This document shows positions 1 to 10,180 of a DNA stretch of 64,000 bases, one piece after another. Position 1 is the first letter of the stretch. Each line of letters opens with the position of its first letter. A model generated the notes under the pieces. The model made no database searches and was not told where the DNA came from. It saw only the letters and a program-made list of their open reading frames with translations. The DNA is from Micromonospora saelicesensis (lineage in GTDB: Bacteria > Actinomycetota > Actinomycetes > Mycobacteriales > Micromonosporaceae). Where the stretch lies: assembly GCF_900091575.1 (NCBI RefSeq), contig NZ_FMCR01000001.1, forward strand, positions 1,054,001 through 1,118,000. The letters are read 5' to 3'. The translations under genes and the position numbers were made by a program.

Positions 1-1770
1 GGCCAGTCGCGGGTCGGCCAGGTCGGCCGGGTCGACACCGCCGACGACCAGTGCGCCGAGCTGCCCGTTGGCGGCCGCGGTCAGGATGCCGTCGGTGTCC
101 CGCCCGGCCTGGCTCGGGATCACCCCGGCCGGGATGTCCCACGCCTCACCCAGCTCGGCCCGGGCGGCCGGCTCGGTGACCAGGCGTCCACCGGGGAGCA
201 GGTTGGGCAGGCAGCCCGCGTCGACCGCGCCGCGGTCACCCGCGCGCCGCGGCACCCAGGCCAGCTTCGCGCCGGTACGCCGGGCCACGTCGGCCGCGGC
301 GGAGAGTCCACCCGGCACGGTGGCCAGTCGCTCGCCGACGATCAGGATCGCGCCCGGTGCGCTCAGCGCCTCGCTGACAGTGGCGTGCTCGGCGAGCACG
401 CTGGCCTCCTCGCCCGGCACCACCCGGGCCAGCTTGGCACCGAGCTTCTCCAGGCCGCGGGTGGCGAAGGGTGCCAGCGCGTACACCGTCAGGGTCTTCT
501 TCAGGTACGCCTTGCGCAGCCGAAGGAAGAGGATCGGGCACTCCTCCTCGGGCTCCAGGCCCACCAGCACCACCGCCGGCGCGTTCTCCACGTCGGTGTA
601 GGTGACGTCGGTGACCCCGGCGACCGAGCTGGCCAGGAAGTCGGCCTCCTCGCGGGAGACCGGGCGGGCCCGGAAGTCGATGTCGTTGGTGTTCAACGCG
701 ACCCGGGCGAACTTGGCGTAGGCGTACGCGTCCTCGACGGTCAGCCGACCGCCGGTGAGCACCGCAGTGCCCTGCCCGCTCTCCCGAGCGATGTGCAGCC
801 CCTCGGCGGCGACGGTGAGCGCCTCACTCCAGGACGCCTCGCGCAGCTCACCGGTGTGCTCGTCGCGGACCAGCGGAGTGGTCAGCCGGTCGGCGGCACG
901 GGTGTACTGGAAGCCCCAGCGACCCTTGTCGCAGTTCCACTCCTCGTTCACCGCCGGCTCGTCGCCGGCCAGCCGGCGCAGCACCTTGCCACGCCGCCAG
1001 TCGGTGCGCTGCCCACAGCCGGCCGAGCAGTGCTCGCAGACGCTCGGGCTGGAGACCAGGTCGAACGGGCGGGCGCGGAAACGGTACTGGGCACCGGTCA
1101 GCGCACCCACCGGGCAGATCTGGACGGTGTTGCCGGAGAAGTAGGAGTTGAACGGGACATCCCCGGCGTCGCCCTCCTCGCCGTAGGCGTCGTCCCGGTA
1201 GATGTTGATTTCCTCGGCGGACGACCGGCCCATCAGGTCGATGAACTTGTCGCCGGCGATCTCCTCGGAGAACCGGGTGCACCGCTGGCAGAGCACGCAA
1301 CGCTCGCGGTCCAGCAGCACCTGGCTGCTGATCGCCATCGGCTTCTCGTACTCCCGCTTGTGCTCGTGGAAGCGCGAGTCGGTGCGGCCGGTGGACATCG
1401 CCTGGTTCTGGAGCGGGCACTCGCCGCCCTTGTCACACATCGGGCAGTCCAGCGGGTGGTTGAGCAGCAGCAGCTCCATCACCCCCTCCTGCGCCTTCTT
1501 GGCCACCGGGGAGGTGATCTGGGTACGCACGACCATGCCGTCGGCGACGGTCTGGGTGCAGGAGGCCACCGGCTTGCGCTGGCCCTCCACCTCGACCAGG
1601 CACTGCCGGCACGCGCCGGCCGGGGCCAGCAGCGGGTGGTCGCAGAACCGGGGGATCTCGGTGCCCATCTGCTCGGCGACCCGGATCAGCAGCGTCCCCT
1701 TGGGGGCGGTGACCTCGACGCCGTCGATGGTGAGGGTGACGGTCTCGGTCTGCTTGGCTACGTCGGTCAT
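1..1770 (-). CDS. nuoG: NADH-quinone oxidoreductase subunit G, C-terminus outside window
   Basis: Largest peripheral-arm subunit of complex I, carrying several Fe-S clusters of the electron path from NADH to menaquinone. 590 codons are visible and the gene continues past base 1. The N-terminus is a [2Fe-2S] ferredoxin domain with Cys43, Cys54, Cys57 and Cys71. It is followed by a His105/Cys109/Cys112/Cys118 cluster, a CVLCQRC plus CPVG ferredoxin-type cluster (about 158-219), and a molybdopterin-oxidoreductase-like region opened by CEHCSAGC (about 245-252), the extra 4Fe-4S site. The ATG overlaps the nuoF stop by one base (TGATG), so translation is probably coupled. It is the last nuo gene seen; nuoH onward should lie to the left. 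Confidence 0.97.
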   Translation of the reverse strand, partial: MTDVAKQTETVTLTIDGVEVTAPKGTLLIRVAEQMGTEIPRFCDHPLLAPAGACRQCLVEVEGQRKPVASCTQTVADGMVVRTQITSPVAKKAQEGVMELLLLNHPLDCPMCDKGGECPLQNQAMSTGRTDSRFHEHKREYEKPMAISSQVLLDRERCVLCQRCTRFSEEIAGDKFIDLMGRSSAEEINIYRDDAYGEEGDAGDVPFNSYFSGNTVQICPVGALTGAQYRFRARPFDLVSSPSVCEHCSAGCGQRTDWRRGKVLRRLAGDEPAVNEEWNCDKGRWGFQYTRAADRLTTPLVRDEHTGELREASWSEALTVAAEGLHIARESGQGTAVLTGGRLTVEDAYAYAKFARVALNTNDIDFRARPVSREEADFLASSVAGVTDVTYTDVENAPAVVLVGLEPEEECPILFLRLRKAYLKKTLTVYALAPFATRGLEKLGAKLARVVPGEEASVLAEHATVSEALSAPGAILIVGERLATVPGGLSAAADVARRTGAKLAWVPRRAGDRGAVDAGCLPNLLPGGRLVTEPAARAELGEAWDIPAGVIPSQAGRDTDGILTAAANGQLGALVVGGVDPADLADPRLA

Positions 1771-3086
1771 CAGTGCGCCCCTACCAGGGTCTTCTCCGAC
1801 AGCTTGGGTGCGGTCCGACCCTCGATGTAGTCGAGGTAGTCCTGCTTGAAGTACTGCAGCGAGGAGGTCACCGAGCTGGTCGCGCCGTCACCCAGACCGC
1901 AGAACGAGCGGCCGAGGATGTTGTCGCAGGTGTCCAGCAGGGTGTCCAGGTCTTCGTGGGTGCCCTGGCCGGCGAGGATCCGCCGGTAGACCCGGACCAT
2001 CCAGTAGTTGCCCTCACGGCACGGGGTGCACTTGCCGCACGACTCGTGGTGGTAGAACTCCAGCCACCGGTACGTCGCGTAGACCGGGCAGTCCTGGTCG
2101 GAGAAGATCTGGGTGGCCGTGGTGCCGAGGATCGAGCCGGCCGCCGCCACCCCCTCGAAGTCCAGTGGCACGTCCAGGTGCTCGGCGGCGAGCAGCGGGG
2201 TGGACGAGCCGCCCGGGGTCCAGAACCGCAGGTTGTGGCCGGGCTGCATGCCACCGGCCAGTTCCAGCAGCTCGCGCAGCGTGACACCCATCGAGCACTC
2301 GTACTGGCCCGGGTTGGCGACCCGGCCGGAGAGCGAGTAGATCATCGGCCCGGAGGACTTCTCGGTGCCCATGCTCTTCCACCAGTCGGCCCCACCGAGC
2401 ACGATCGGCGGCACGCTGGCGATGGTGCCGACGTTGTTCACCACCGTCGGGCTCGCGTACAGGCCGTGGGTGGCCGGGAACGGCGGGCGCAGCCGGGGCT
2501 GACCCCGGAACCCCTCCAGCGAGTCCAGCAGCGCCGTCTCCTCGCCGCAGATGTACGCCCCGGCGCCGGAGTGCACCACCAGCTCCAGGTCGTAGCCACT
2601 GCGCAGGATGTTCCGGCCCAGGTAACCCTTGTCGTACGCCTCCTGGACCGCGTTGCGCAGCCGACGCGCGGCGTGCACCGCCTCGCCCCGGATGTAGATG
2701 TAGGCGCGGGCGGCCCGGATCGCGTACGACGCGATGATGACGCCCTCGACCAGCGCGTGCGGGTCGTGGGTCATCAGCGGCAGGTCCTTGCAGGTGCCCG
2801 GCTCGCCCTCGTCGGCGTTGACCACCAGGTAGTGCGGCTTACCGTCGCCCTGGGGGATGAAGCCCCACTTGAGGCCGGTGGGGAAGCCGGCGCCGCCTCG
2901 GCCCCGCAGCCCGGAGTCCTTGATCAGCTGGATCAGGTCGTCCGGGTGGGCCTTGAGCGCCTTGCGCAGCGCGGCGTAGCCGTCCAGCTGCTCGTACGTG
3001 CCGATCTGCCAGGCGTCCGGCGACAGCCAGCGCTTGGTCAGCACCGGCGTCAGCTTGGCCAGCGTCTCCGGGCGGGGAGTGGTCAC
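1770..3086 (-). CDS. nuoF: NADH-quinone oxidoreductase subunit F
   Basis: NADH-binding subunit of complex I carrying FMN and a 4Fe-4S cluster, 438 aa. Visible are the glycine-rich FMN/NADH region ([14 protein letters not shown]), the [14 protein letters not shown] segment and the C-terminal cluster motif [12 protein letters not shown]. The frame stays open upstream through nuoE, but homology begins at the GTG of VTTPRPETL, which overlaps the nuoE stop by four bases (GTGA). That start gives the usual length of about 440 residues. It overlaps nuoG by one base. It should form the dehydrogenase module with NuoE and NuoG. Confidence 0.97.
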   Translation of the reverse strand: MTTPRPETLAKLTPVLTKRWLSPDAWQIGTYEQLDGYAALRKALKAHPDDLIQLIKDSGLRGRGGAGFPTGLKWGFIPQGDGKPHYLVVNADEGEPGTCKDLPLMTHDPHALVEGVIIASYAIRAARAYIYIRGEAVHAARRLRNAVQEAYDKGYLGRNILRSGYDLELVVHSGAGAYICGEETALLDSLEGFRGQPRLRPPFPATHGLYASPTVVNNVGTIASVPPIVLGGADWWKSMGTEKSSGPMIYSLSGRVANPGQYECSMGVTLRELLELAGGMQPGHNLRFWTPGGSSTPLLAAEHLDVPLDFEGVAAAGSILGTTATQIFSDQDCPVYATYRWLEFYHHESCGKCTPCREGNYWMVRVYRRILAGQGTHEDLDTLLDTCDNILGRSFCGLGDGATSSVTSSLQYFKQDYLDYIEGRTAPKLSEKTLVGAH

Positions 3087-4297
3087 TTCTGGGCCCCCGT
3101 TTCGTTCGCGTCCGCCGGTCCGGCGCCGTCGGCGTCCGTCCCAGCCTTCGCTTCGGTGAGGTTGCGCTCCTGCGCCCCGGCCTCGTCGCCGGCGGGCTTG
3201 CCGTCGCCGGCCGGCGCGTTGGCCGCCACGCCGGCGGCCTCGGCCGCCCGCGCGTCGCCAGCCTGGGGCGCGGTACCGGTGCGGTCCGCCGGGACCTTCG
3301 TGCCGGGGGCGTCCGACGCTGCCGAGTTCACGTCCGGCACTGTCGCGTCCGGCTGCCGGGTCTCGGCGGTACGCACCTGCGGCGACTTGTCGTCCGGTGC
3401 CTTGACGTCCCGGGTGGTGCTGCCACTGGCCTCTGCCGGCTTCGCCGGCCCGGTGGCGTCTGCCGGCTTCGCCGGCCCGGCGACCCCGGCCGCCCCGGTC
3501 GGAGCGGACGCCCCGTCGCCACCCTTGACCGGCGCCGCGCTGGCCTCGACGGGCGCCGGCTTGGCGGCCTCCGCCTTCGCCTTCGCCTCGGCGGCGGCCT
3601 TGTCGGCCTCGGCCTTGCTGCGGATCGGGGTGTTCGGGTCGAAGCCCGGCACCGAGACGCCGTGCTGCTGGGCCAGCCGCAGCCCGCGCAGGGTGGGCTC
3701 GCCCGGCCCGCCGTCGGCGACCGCACCGTCGCGCTCGTCGGCGAAACCGGCGAGCTGCACCGCCATCTCCTTGAGCGTGCAGAGCCGCGCACCCCGGGTC
3801 GGCATCGGCCGACCGCCGGCCCGCAGCTCGTCGACCACACCGACAGCGGTGGAGGCGTCCACGCCGTCGAAGAAGTCGTAGTTGACGGTCATCACCGGGC
3901 CGTAGTCGCACGCCGCCAGGCACTCGGCGTGCTCCAGCGTGATCGTGCCGTCCGCTGTGGTCTCGTCGTGCCCGACGCCCAGGTGCTCGGCGAGGGTGTC
4001 GTAGACCTCCTGGCCGCCGAGCACGTTGCACATGGTGTTGGTGCAGACGCTGACCAGGAAGTCACCGGTCGGCTTGCGCTTGTACATCGTGTAGAAGGTC
4101 GCCACCGCGCCGACCTGGGCCTTGTTCAGCCCCAGCACCTCGGCGCAGAACGCGACCCCGGCCGGGGAGACGTACCCCTCTTCGGCCTGCACCAGGTGCA
4201 GCAACGGCAGCAACGCCGAGCGGGACCGGTCCGCCGGGTAACGGGCGATGATCTCACGCGCCCGCTCCCGGGTCTCGTCAGTGAAAGTCGTCGTCAT
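3083..4297 (-). CDS. nuoE: NADH-quinone oxidoreductase subunit E with long disordered tail
   Basis: 24-kDa-type thioredoxin-fold [2Fe-2S] subunit of complex I, 404 aa. The cluster ligands are Cys85, Cys90, Cys126 and Cys130 (C-x4-C and C-x3-C). The conserved fold ends near residue 220. About 180 further residues are rich in Ala, Pro, Lys, Asp and Glu, with a partial repeat of the form [17 protein letters not shown]. NuoE proteins are usually 160-250 aa, so this tail is an added, probably disordered region. The ATG overlaps the nuoD stop (ATGA) and the gene ends in a GTGA overlap with nuoF. Confidence 0.95.
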   Translation of the reverse strand: MTTTFTDETRERAREIIARYPADRSRSALLPLLHLVQAEEGYVSPAGVAFCAEVLGLNKAQVGAVATFYTMYKRKPTGDFLVSVCTNTMCNVLGGQEVYDTLAEHLGVGHDETTADGTITLEHAECLAACDYGPVMTVNYDFFDGVDASTAVGVVDELRAGGRPMPTRGARLCTLKEMAVQLAGFADERDGAVADGGPGEPTLRGLRLAQQHGVSVPGFDPNTPIRSKAEADKAAAEAKAKAEAAKPAPVEASAAPVKGGDGASAPTGAAGVAGPAKPADATGPAKPAEASGSTTRDVKAPDDKSPQVRTAETRQPDATVPDVNSAASDAPGTKVPADRTGTAPQAGDARAAEAAGVAANAPAGDGKPAGDEAGAQERNLTEAKAGTDADGAGPADANETGAQK

Positions 4298-5619
4298 CGG
4301 TCACACCCACCCATCACCGGGTCCAACGAGGCGCCGCCGGCGATCACGTCGGCGATCAGACCGCCCTCGGCCATCGCCGGGAGGGCCTGCAGGTTGACGA
4401 AGCTCGGCTCCCGGTAGTGCACCCGGTAGGGCCGGGTGCCACCGTCGGAGACCGCGTGGACGCCCAGCTCGCCGCGGGGCGCCTCGATGGCGACGTACAC
4501 CTGGCCGGGCGGGACCCGGAAGCCCTCGGTCACCAGCTTGAAGTGGTGGATCAGCGACTCCATCGACTGACCCATGATCTTCGCGACGTGCTCCAGCGAG
4601 TTGCCCATGCCGTCCACACCGATGGCGAGCTGCGCCGGCCAGGCGATCTTGCGGTCGGCGACCATCACCGGGCCCGGACGGAGCCGGTCCAGCGCCTGCT
4701 CGACCAGCTTCATCGACTCCCGGATCTCGGCGAGCCGGACCTGGTAGCGACCCCACACGTCGCCGTCGGGGTGGGTCGGCACGTCGAACTCGTACGTCTC
4801 GTAGCCGCAGTACGGCATGGTCTTGCGCAGGTCCCAGGCGAGGCCGGCGGAGCGCAGCACCGGGCCGGTGATGCCGAGGGCCACGCAGCCGGTGACGTCC
4901 AGCACCGCGACGTTCTTCGTCCGCTCGGTCCAGATCGGCTGGCCGGAGAGAAGGTCCTCGTACTCCTTGAGCTTCTTCGGCATCATCTTGAGGAACTCGC
5001 GGATCTTGACGATCGCCTCGTCCGGCACGTCCTGCGCCACACCGCCCGGCCGCACGTACGCGTGGTTCATCCGCAGGCCGGTGATGGTCTCGAAGATGTC
5101 GAGGATGTACTCCCGCTCGCGGAAGCCGTACAGCATGATCGAGATCGCGCCCAGCTCCATGCCGGTGGTGGCCAACCAGACCAGGTGCGACGAGATCCGG
5201 TTGAGCTCCATCATCAGCACGCGGATCGTGGTGGCCCGCTCGGTGATGTCGTCGGTGATGCCGAGCAGCTTCTCGACCGCGAGGGCGTACGCCGTCTCGT
5301 TGAAGATCGGGGCGAGGTAGTCCATCCGGGTCACGAACGTCGAACCCTGGACCCAGTTGCGGTATTCGAGGTTCTTCTCGATGCCGGTGTGCAGGTAGCC
5401 GACGACCGAGCGGGCCTCGCGGACCGTCTCGCCCTCCAGCTCCAGGATCAGCCGCAGCACCCCGTGCGTGGACGGGTGCTGCGGACCCATGTTGACGACG
5501 ATCCGCTCATCGTTGATCGGGTCGGTGCCCGAGACGATCGTGTCCCAGTCCCCACCGGTGACGGTGAAGACCCGACCCTCGTCGGTCTCGCGCTCGCTGG
5601 CGTAGTTCGACGTCGTCAC
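4294..5619 (-). CDS. nuoD: NADH-quinone oxidoreductase subunit D
   Basis: 49-kDa subunit of complex I, which helps form the quinone-binding cavity with NuoB; 441 aa. The sequence has the [12 protein letters not shown]-terminal motif, [11 protein letters not shown] and the C-terminal [18 protein letters not shown] region of the NiFe-hydrogenase-like family. Start chosen at the GTG of VTTSNYASE because it overlaps the nuoC stop in a GTGA and precedes the conserved region by a short variable leader. A longer open frame upstream is only the shadow of nuoC. Confidence 0.97.
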   Translation of the reverse strand: MTTSNYASERETDEGRVFTVTGGDWDTIVSGTDPINDERIVVNMGPQHPSTHGVLRLILELEGETVREARSVVGYLHTGIEKNLEYRNWVQGSTFVTRMDYLAPIFNETAYALAVEKLLGITDDITERATTIRVLMMELNRISSHLVWLATTGMELGAISIMLYGFREREYILDIFETITGLRMNHAYVRPGGVAQDVPDEAIVKIREFLKMMPKKLKEYEDLLSGQPIWTERTKNVAVLDVTGCVALGITGPVLRSAGLAWDLRKTMPYCGYETYEFDVPTHPDGDVWGRYQVRLAEIRESMKLVEQALDRLRPGPVMVADRKIAWPAQLAIGVDGMGNSLEHVAKIMGQSMESLIHHFKLVTEGFRVPPGQVYVAIEAPRGELGVHAVSDGGTRPYRVHYREPSFVNLQALPAMAEGGLIADVIAGGASLDPVMGGCDR

Positions 5620-6353
5620 TGGTACGACCTCCGCTCGTTCGGCGGCTGGATCTCCGCGCCCTTGTACTCGACGGGCACACCGCCGAGCGGGTAGTCCTTG
5701 CGCTGCGGGTGGCCCTCCCAGTCGTCCGGCATGAGGATCCGGGTCAGGTTGGGGTGGCCGTCGAAGACGATGCCGAACATGTCGTACGCCTCGCGCTCCT
5801 GCCAGTCCGCTGTCGGGTAGATGGCGGTCACGCTGGGCAGGTGCGGGGCTTCGACGGAGACCGCGGCCTCCAGCCGGACCCGCCGCCGGTACGTCATCGA
5901 GGTGAGCAGGTAGACCACGTGCAACCGGCGCTCGTCGGCGCCCAGGTAGTCCGCACCGGACACCGAGGAGCACAGCTCGAACCGCAGCGCCAGGTCGTCC
6001 CGCATCACCTGGCAGACCTCGGCGATCCGCTCCGGGCGTACGTGCAGGGTCAGCTCACCCCGGTCGACCACGACCTTCTCGATGGCGTCGTTGAAGGCCG
6101 GGTACGCCTCCTCCAGCGCGTCGCGGACCTCGTCGAAGTAGCCCCCGTACGGCCGGGACGCCTCCTCGATGGGCTGGCGCTGGCGGACCAGGCCGCCGTA
6201 GCCGGACACGTCGCCGGTGCCCTGGTTGCCGAACATCCCGCGACCCGCTGGGCTGGCCGGCGGGTACTCAGCCGGGGCGGTGCTGCTGGCGCCGACCGGC
6301 GTCACCGGGACCGGCACTCCGCCGTCGTTTGGCTTGTCGGTGGGTGACGTCAT
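5616..6353 (-). CDS. nuoC: NADH-quinone oxidoreductase subunit C
   Basis: 30-kDa subunit of complex I, 245 aa. The 30-kDa family block runs from [10 protein letters not shown] through the [39 protein letters not shown] signature, quoted here by its key elements EREAYDMFG and HPNLTRIL. The first 60 residues are Pro/Gly-rich and poorly conserved, common in actinobacterial NuoC. Start chosen at the ATG overlapping the nuoB stop (ATGA); upstream codons in the same frame lie inside nuoB. It acts in the connecting module with NuoB and NuoD. Confidence 0.96.
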   Translation of the reverse strand: MTSPTDKPNDGGVPVPVTPVGASSTAPAEYPPASPAGRGMFGNQGTGDVSGYGGLVRQRQPIEEASRPYGGYFDEVRDALEEAYPAFNDAIEKVVVDRGELTLHVRPERIAEVCQVMRDDLALRFELCSSVSGADYLGADERRLHVVYLLTSMTYRRRVRLEAAVSVEAPHLPSVTAIYPTADWQEREAYDMFGIVFDGHPNLTRILMPDDWEGHPQRKDYPLGGVPVEYKGAEIQPPNERRSYQ

Positions 6354-7027
6354 TTCGGGCCTGCCTGCGGGTGGAGGTGGTTCTGAGCGTTCATCCAGTT
6401 CTCGATGCGCAGCTGCTCCTCGCGGCCCTCGCGGACCGCCCGGGTCCACTCGGCGCGCCGGGCCTTGTCGCTGCGGTACGAGGAGGGCATCGAGCCGTAG
6501 GGCACGACCGGAACGTCGCCGCGCTCCTGGCGGGCAGCCAGCATCTTGCGGCCGTTGGGGCCCAGCGGCTCATACATGATCTTCTCGCGGAGCTTGAGGA
6601 TCGCGTCGATGAGCATCTCCGGCCGGGGCGGGCAGCCGGGCAGGTACATGTCGACCGGCACCACGTGGTCGACGCCCTGCACGATCGCGTAGTTGTTGAA
6701 CATGCCGCCGCTGCTGGCGCAGACGCCCATCGAGAGCACCCAGCGCGGCTCGGCCATCTGGTCGTAGATCTGGCGCAGCACCGGAGCCATCTTCTGACTC
6801 ACCCGGCCGGCCACGATCATCAGGTCGGCCTGCCGGGGCGACGCCCGGAAGACCTCCATGCCCCAGCGGCCCATGTCGTAGTGCGGACCACCGGCGGCCA
6901 TCATCTCGATGGCGCAGCAGGCCAGGCCGAAGGTGGCGCCCCACACGGACGACTTCCGAGACCAGTTGACCAGCTTCTCCACCGAGGTGAGCAGGACGCC
7001 GGCGGGAAGCTTCTCCTCGATGCCCAT
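6350..7027 (-). CDS. nuoB: NADH-quinone oxidoreductase subunit B
   Basis: PSST subunit of complex I carrying the N2 4Fe-4S cluster next to the quinone site, 225 aa. The adjacent cysteines of [10 protein letters not shown], the later Cys of MGVCASSGG and the PGCPPRPE motif are all present. The C-terminus after about residue 160 is a charged extension. Start chosen at the ATG of MGIEEKLP, 14 bases after the nuoA stop and preceded by AGGAAC. The continuing upstream frame is the shadow of nuoA. Confidence 0.97.
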   Translation of the reverse strand: MGIEEKLPAGVLLTSVEKLVNWSRKSSVWGATFGLACCAIEMMAAGGPHYDMGRWGMEVFRASPRQADLMIVAGRVSQKMAPVLRQIYDQMAEPRWVLSMGVCASSGGMFNNYAIVQGVDHVVPVDMYLPGCPPRPEMLIDAILKLREKIMYEPLGPNGRKMLAARQERGDVPVVPYGSMPSSYRSDKARRAEWTRAVREGREEQLRIENWMNAQNHLHPQAGPK

Positions 7028-7041
7028 CTGACGTTCCTTCC

Positions 7042-7407
7042 TCAGTCCCAGTCCAGGCCGCCGCGCCGCCACACGTAGGCGTACGCAACGAAGACCGCGA
7101 CGATGAACAGGACCATCTCCACGAAGCCGAAGATCGGCAGAGCGTCGAACGAGACCGCCCAGGGGTAGAGGAAGATGATCTCGATGTCGAAGACGATGAA
7201 GAGCATCGCCGTCAGGTAGAACTTGATCGGGAACCGCCCGCCGCCGACCGGCTGCGGGCTGGGCTCGATGCCGCACTCGTAAGCCTCGAGTTTGGCCTTG
7301 TTGTAGCGACGGGGACCGGCGAAGCGGGCGGCGCCAACGGAAAACAGCGAGAACGCCGCGGCGAGGGCGAACAGCCCGATGATCGGTGCGTAAGGCGAGA
7401 GCGACAT
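7042..7407 (-). CDS. nuoA: NADH-quinone oxidoreductase subunit A
   Basis: Small membrane subunit of complex I, 121 aa with three predicted transmembrane helices. The conserved YECGIEP motif lies in the loop after helix 1, and [23 protein letters not shown] (helix 2) contains the family's conserved acidic residues. It is first in the nuo operon. An AGGAG Shine-Dalgarno sits about 7 bases upstream of the ATG. The 135-base gap behind it, following the menJ-like terminator, is the likely place for the nuo promoter. Confidence 0.96.
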   Translation of the reverse strand: MSLSPYAPIIGLFALAAAFSLFSVGAARFAGPRRYNKAKLEAYECGIEPSPQPVGGGRFPIKFYLTAMLFIVFDIEIIFLYPWAVSFDALPIFGFVEMVLFIVAVFVAYAYVWRRGGLDWD

Positions 7408-7504
7408 CGTTTTCTCCTGCTCGTCCTTCCCTGCCCTCGGTGCTTGACGAAAATCACACTATTCACGTCCCTCGCAGTGGCAGTCGGCGGGGGTCGATCT
7501 TTGT

Positions 7505-7536
7505 CGGCATCGGCGCCGTGACCAGCGCCGATGCCG
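7505..7536 (-). terminator. Hairpin terminator after the menJ-like gene
   Basis: A perfect 12-bp inverted repeat (CGGCATCGGCGC and its complement) with an 8-base loop lies 7 bases beyond the stop of the reductase gene. It separates that gene from nuoA. No T-run follows, as is usual in high-GC actinobacteria. Confidence 0.7.
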
Positions 7537-7542
7537 TCCTAC

Positions 7543-8820
7543 TTATACGGCTGGGGCGGCCTTCGTCATCGCGTTGATGACCCGGTCCATCGCGTCCCCG
7601 CCGCGCGGGTCGGTCAGGTTGGCCAACAGCTTGAGCACGAAACGCATCAGCGTCGGGTGCGGCATGCCGTGTTTGGTGGCGATCCGCATGATCTCGGGGC
7701 GGCCGATCAGTTTCACGAAGATCCCGCCCAGCCGGTAGTAGCCGCCGAGCCGGGCCTTCAGCTCGTTCGGGTACGCCAGCAGCGCGCGCTCGCGTTCCGG
7801 GCCCGCTGGCCGGGCGAGGGCCTGGAGCATGACCTCCGCGGCCAGTTCGCCGGACTCCATCGCGTACGCGATGCCCTCGCCGTTGAACGGGTTGACCATG
7901 CCGCCCGAGTCGCCGACCAGCAGCACGCCCCGGGTGTAGTGCGGCACCCTGTTGAAGCCCATCGGCAGCGCGGCACCGAGGATCGGGCCGTCGGCGTTGG
8001 TCTCGTCGGTCATCCCCCAGTCTTCCGGGGTGTTGGCGAGCCAGTCGGTGAGCAGCCGGCGGTAGTTGGTCTTGCCGAACGCCGAGGACGAGTTGAGCAC
8101 GCCGAGCCCGACGTTGACCCGCCCGTCACCGAGGCCGAAGATCCAGCCGTACCCGGGCAGCAGGTTGTCGCCGCTGTCCTTGCTGCGCAGCTCCAGCCAG
8201 GACTCCAGGTAGTTGTCCTCGTGCTTGGCCGGCGAGCGGTAGTAGCGGCGGACGGCCACGCCGATCGGCCGGTCCTCCCGCTTGGCCAGCCCGAGCGCAA
8301 GCGGGAACCGGCCCGAGACGCCGTCGGCCGCGACGACCAGCGGCGCGTGGAAGGTGGTGGGCTCCTTGCCCGGCCCGACCTCCGCCTCGACGCCGGTGAC
8401 GCGGCCATCGCCGTCGAGCACCGGGCCCAGCACGTTGACGCTGGTCCGCAGTTTCGCGCCGGCGGCCACCGCCCGCTGGGCGAGCAGGTCGTCGAAGTCC
8501 AGGCGCGTGCGCACCAGACCGTAGTTGGGGAAGCTGGCCAGCTCCGGCCAGTCCAGTTCGAGGCGCACCCCGCCGCCGATGACCCGCAGGCCGCGGTTGT
8601 GCAGCCAGCCCGCCTCGGGCGAGGTGTCCACACCCATCCGGATGAGCTGGCGCACCGCGCGCGGGGTCAACCCGTCGCCGCAGACCTTCTCCCGGGGGAA
8701 CTCGGTCTTCTCCAACAACAGCACCCGTACGCCGTGCCGGGCCAGGTGGTACGCAGTCGCTGACCCACCGGGACCGGCGCCCACGACAATGACGTCGGCG
8801 TCGTGTTCCACCGCGGTCAT
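7543..8820 (-). CDS. Geranylgeranyl reductase family FAD-dependent oxidoreductase (MenJ-like)
   Basis: Predicted flavoprotein, 425 aa, of the geranylgeranyl reductase / menaquinone reductase family. The N-terminal dinucleotide-binding motif VVGAGPGGSATAYHLA is at about residues 12-27, and the family GD motif is seen in VLLVGDSGGMVNPFNGEGI near residue 290. A role in saturating an isoprenoid tail, for example menaquinone (MenJ), is inferred from family and from its position between menG and the nuo operon. Start chosen at the ATG of MTAVEHD because GGAGGCG precedes it; an ATG twelve codons upstream has no such site. It could instead act on carotenoid or archaeal-type lipid precursors. Confidence 0.85.
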   Translation of the reverse strand: MTAVEHDADVIVVGAGPGGSATAYHLARHGVRVLLLEKTEFPREKVCGDGLTPRAVRQLIRMGVDTSPEAGWLHNRGLRVIGGGVRLELDWPELASFPNYGLVRTRLDFDDLLAQRAVAAGAKLRTSVNVLGPVLDGDGRVTGVEAEVGPGKEPTTFHAPLVVAADGVSGRFPLALGLAKREDRPIGVAVRRYYRSPAKHEDNYLESWLELRSKDSGDNLLPGYGWIFGLGDGRVNVGLGVLNSSSAFGKTNYRRLLTDWLANTPEDWGMTDETNADGPILGAALPMGFNRVPHYTRGVLLVGDSGGMVNPFNGEGIAYAMESGELAAEVMLQALARPAGPERERALLAYPNELKARLGGYYRLGGIFVKLIGRPEIMRIATKHGMPHPTLMRFVLKLLANLTDPRGGDAMDRVINAMTKAAPAV

Positions 8821-8959
8821 TCGCGCCTCCTCCCGCACGCTCGTGAAATGCTTCACAAGCCAGACGGGACGAGTGTATGACCGGCGTCATACCAGCGCAG
8901 GATCAGGGGTACCTAACTCGCCGATGTGACAGCTAACCACCGTCCACAGCGGTCAGGTG

Positions 8960-9184
8960 TCAGGCCGGACTGGAGGCGTCGAGGCCCGCGTCGACCCGAA
9001 TTGTCTCCGGTAAATGCTCGCGGAGCGCCCCACCCGCTGCCCGGTCCAGTGCCGCCAACACCTCGGCGACCACCTGCCGGACCTCCACCGGGTCGGCCCC
9101 GGCCAACTCGCGCAACTGGGAGATGAGTTCGGCCGCGTCGTCGTCGGTGGCGGCCACCGGGTCCGCCGGGTCTGCTCCGGTCAT
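8960..9184 (-). CDS. Small hypothetical protein
   Basis: A 74-residue acidic, Ala-rich, probably helical protein (MTGADPADPVAATDDD...). I do not recognise a family. It lies between menG and the menJ-like gene on the same strand. No Shine-Dalgarno is seen, but TACGCT, a fair -10 hexamer, sits 7 bases before the ATG, which would suit a leaderless message. A TTG start seven codons upstream is also open. Codon use fits a real gene, but its expression is unproven. Confidence 0.55.
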   Translation of the reverse strand: MTGADPADPVAATDDDAAELISQLRELAGADPVEVRQVVAEVLAALDRAAGGALREHLPETIRVDAGLDASSPA

Positions 9185-9271
9185 GCGATCGAGCGTACGG
9201 GGCAAAGTGGACTAAAGTCCGACATTAACGGAACTTGAATAATGTCCGTACCGGGTGGTGCGGAACGTTCG

Positions 9272-9982
9272 CTACTCGCGGATCCCCCGGTGCAGGGCCA
9301 CCACGCCACCGGTCAGGTTGCGCCACGCCACGCGCCCCCACCCGGCCGCGGCCACCCGGCCGGCCAGCGCGGACTGCGCCGGCCAGGCCCGGACCGACTC
9401 GGCGAGATAGACGTACGCCTCGGGGTTGCTCGACACCGTGCGGGCCACCGCCGGCAGCGACCGCATCAGGTACGACAGGTAGACCGTCCGGAAGACCGGG
9501 TTGACCGGGGTGCTGAACTCGCAGACCACCAGCCGGCCGCCCGGCCGGGTCACCCGGGCCAGCTCACGCAACGCCGCGTCGGTGTCGTTGACGTTGCGAA
9601 GCGCAAAGGAGATGGTCACCGCGTCGAAGCTGGCGTCGGCGAACGGCAGCCGCAGCGCGTCTCCCGCCAGCAGCGGCACCTCGGGTCGGGCCCGCTTGCC
9701 GGTGTGCAGCATGCCGAGTGACAGGTCGACCCCGACCGCGTACGCCCCGGACTGGGCCAGCTCGCGCGTCGAGACACCGGTGCCCGCGCCCACGTCCAGC
9801 ACCCGCTCGCCCGGCCGCAGCCCGAGCGCCGCTCGGGTGGACCGGCGCCAGGAGCGATCCTGGCCCAGCGAGATCACCGTGTTGGTCAGGTCGTAACGCT
9901 CTGCCACGCCGTCGAACATCGCGGCGACCTCGTGCGGCTGCTTGTCCAGACTGGCGCGCTGGCCCTGCGGGGTACGGCTCAC
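9272..9982 (-). CDS. menG: Demethylmenaquinone methyltransferase
   Basis: SAM-dependent methyltransferase of the UbiE/MenG family, 236 aa, catalysing the last methylation in menaquinone synthesis. Visible are the N-terminal [16 protein letters not shown] signature, the SAM motif [40 protein letters not shown], and [18 protein letters not shown]. Start chosen at the GTG of VSRTPQGQR, about 20 residues before the conserved region; a longer upstream frame lacks homology. It is followed on the same strand by quinone-reductase-like and nuo genes. Confidence 0.93.
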   Translation of the reverse strand: MSRTPQGQRASLDKQPHEVAAMFDGVAERYDLTNTVISLGQDRSWRRSTRAALGLRPGERVLDVGAGTGVSTRELAQSGAYAVGVDLSLGMLHTGKRARPEVPLLAGDALRLPFADASFDAVTISFALRNVNDTDAALRELARVTRPGGRLVVCEFSTPVNPVFRTVYLSYLMRSLPAVARTVSSNPEAYVYLAESVRAWPAQSALAGRVAAAGWGRVAWRNLTGGVVALHRGIRE

Positions 9983-10052
9983 CCCCTCACTCTGCCAGCC
10001 GCCCGCCAACCGACGTGCGCTGGGTGGGGCCGCACGCACCCCGTACGCGAAG

Positions 10053-10078
10053 GGGCGGGGTGGTCGCCCACCCCGCCC
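10053..10078 (-). terminator. GC hairpin downstream of the first LPXTG gene
   Basis: An 11-bp perfect stem (GGGCGGGGTGG and its complement) with the loop TCGC lies about 100 bases beyond the stop of the LPXTG gene and before menG. The base of the stem is extended by GCGA/TCGC with a bulge. Confidence 0.65.
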
Positions 10079-10180
10079 TCGCGTCGTGCCCGCGTCATGA
10101 CACCTCGGTCAGAACGCCTGTCGCCATCGCACCCGTCACGGTCGCGCCTCGCCTGCGCGCCGCTGGTCAGGGCACCGGTG

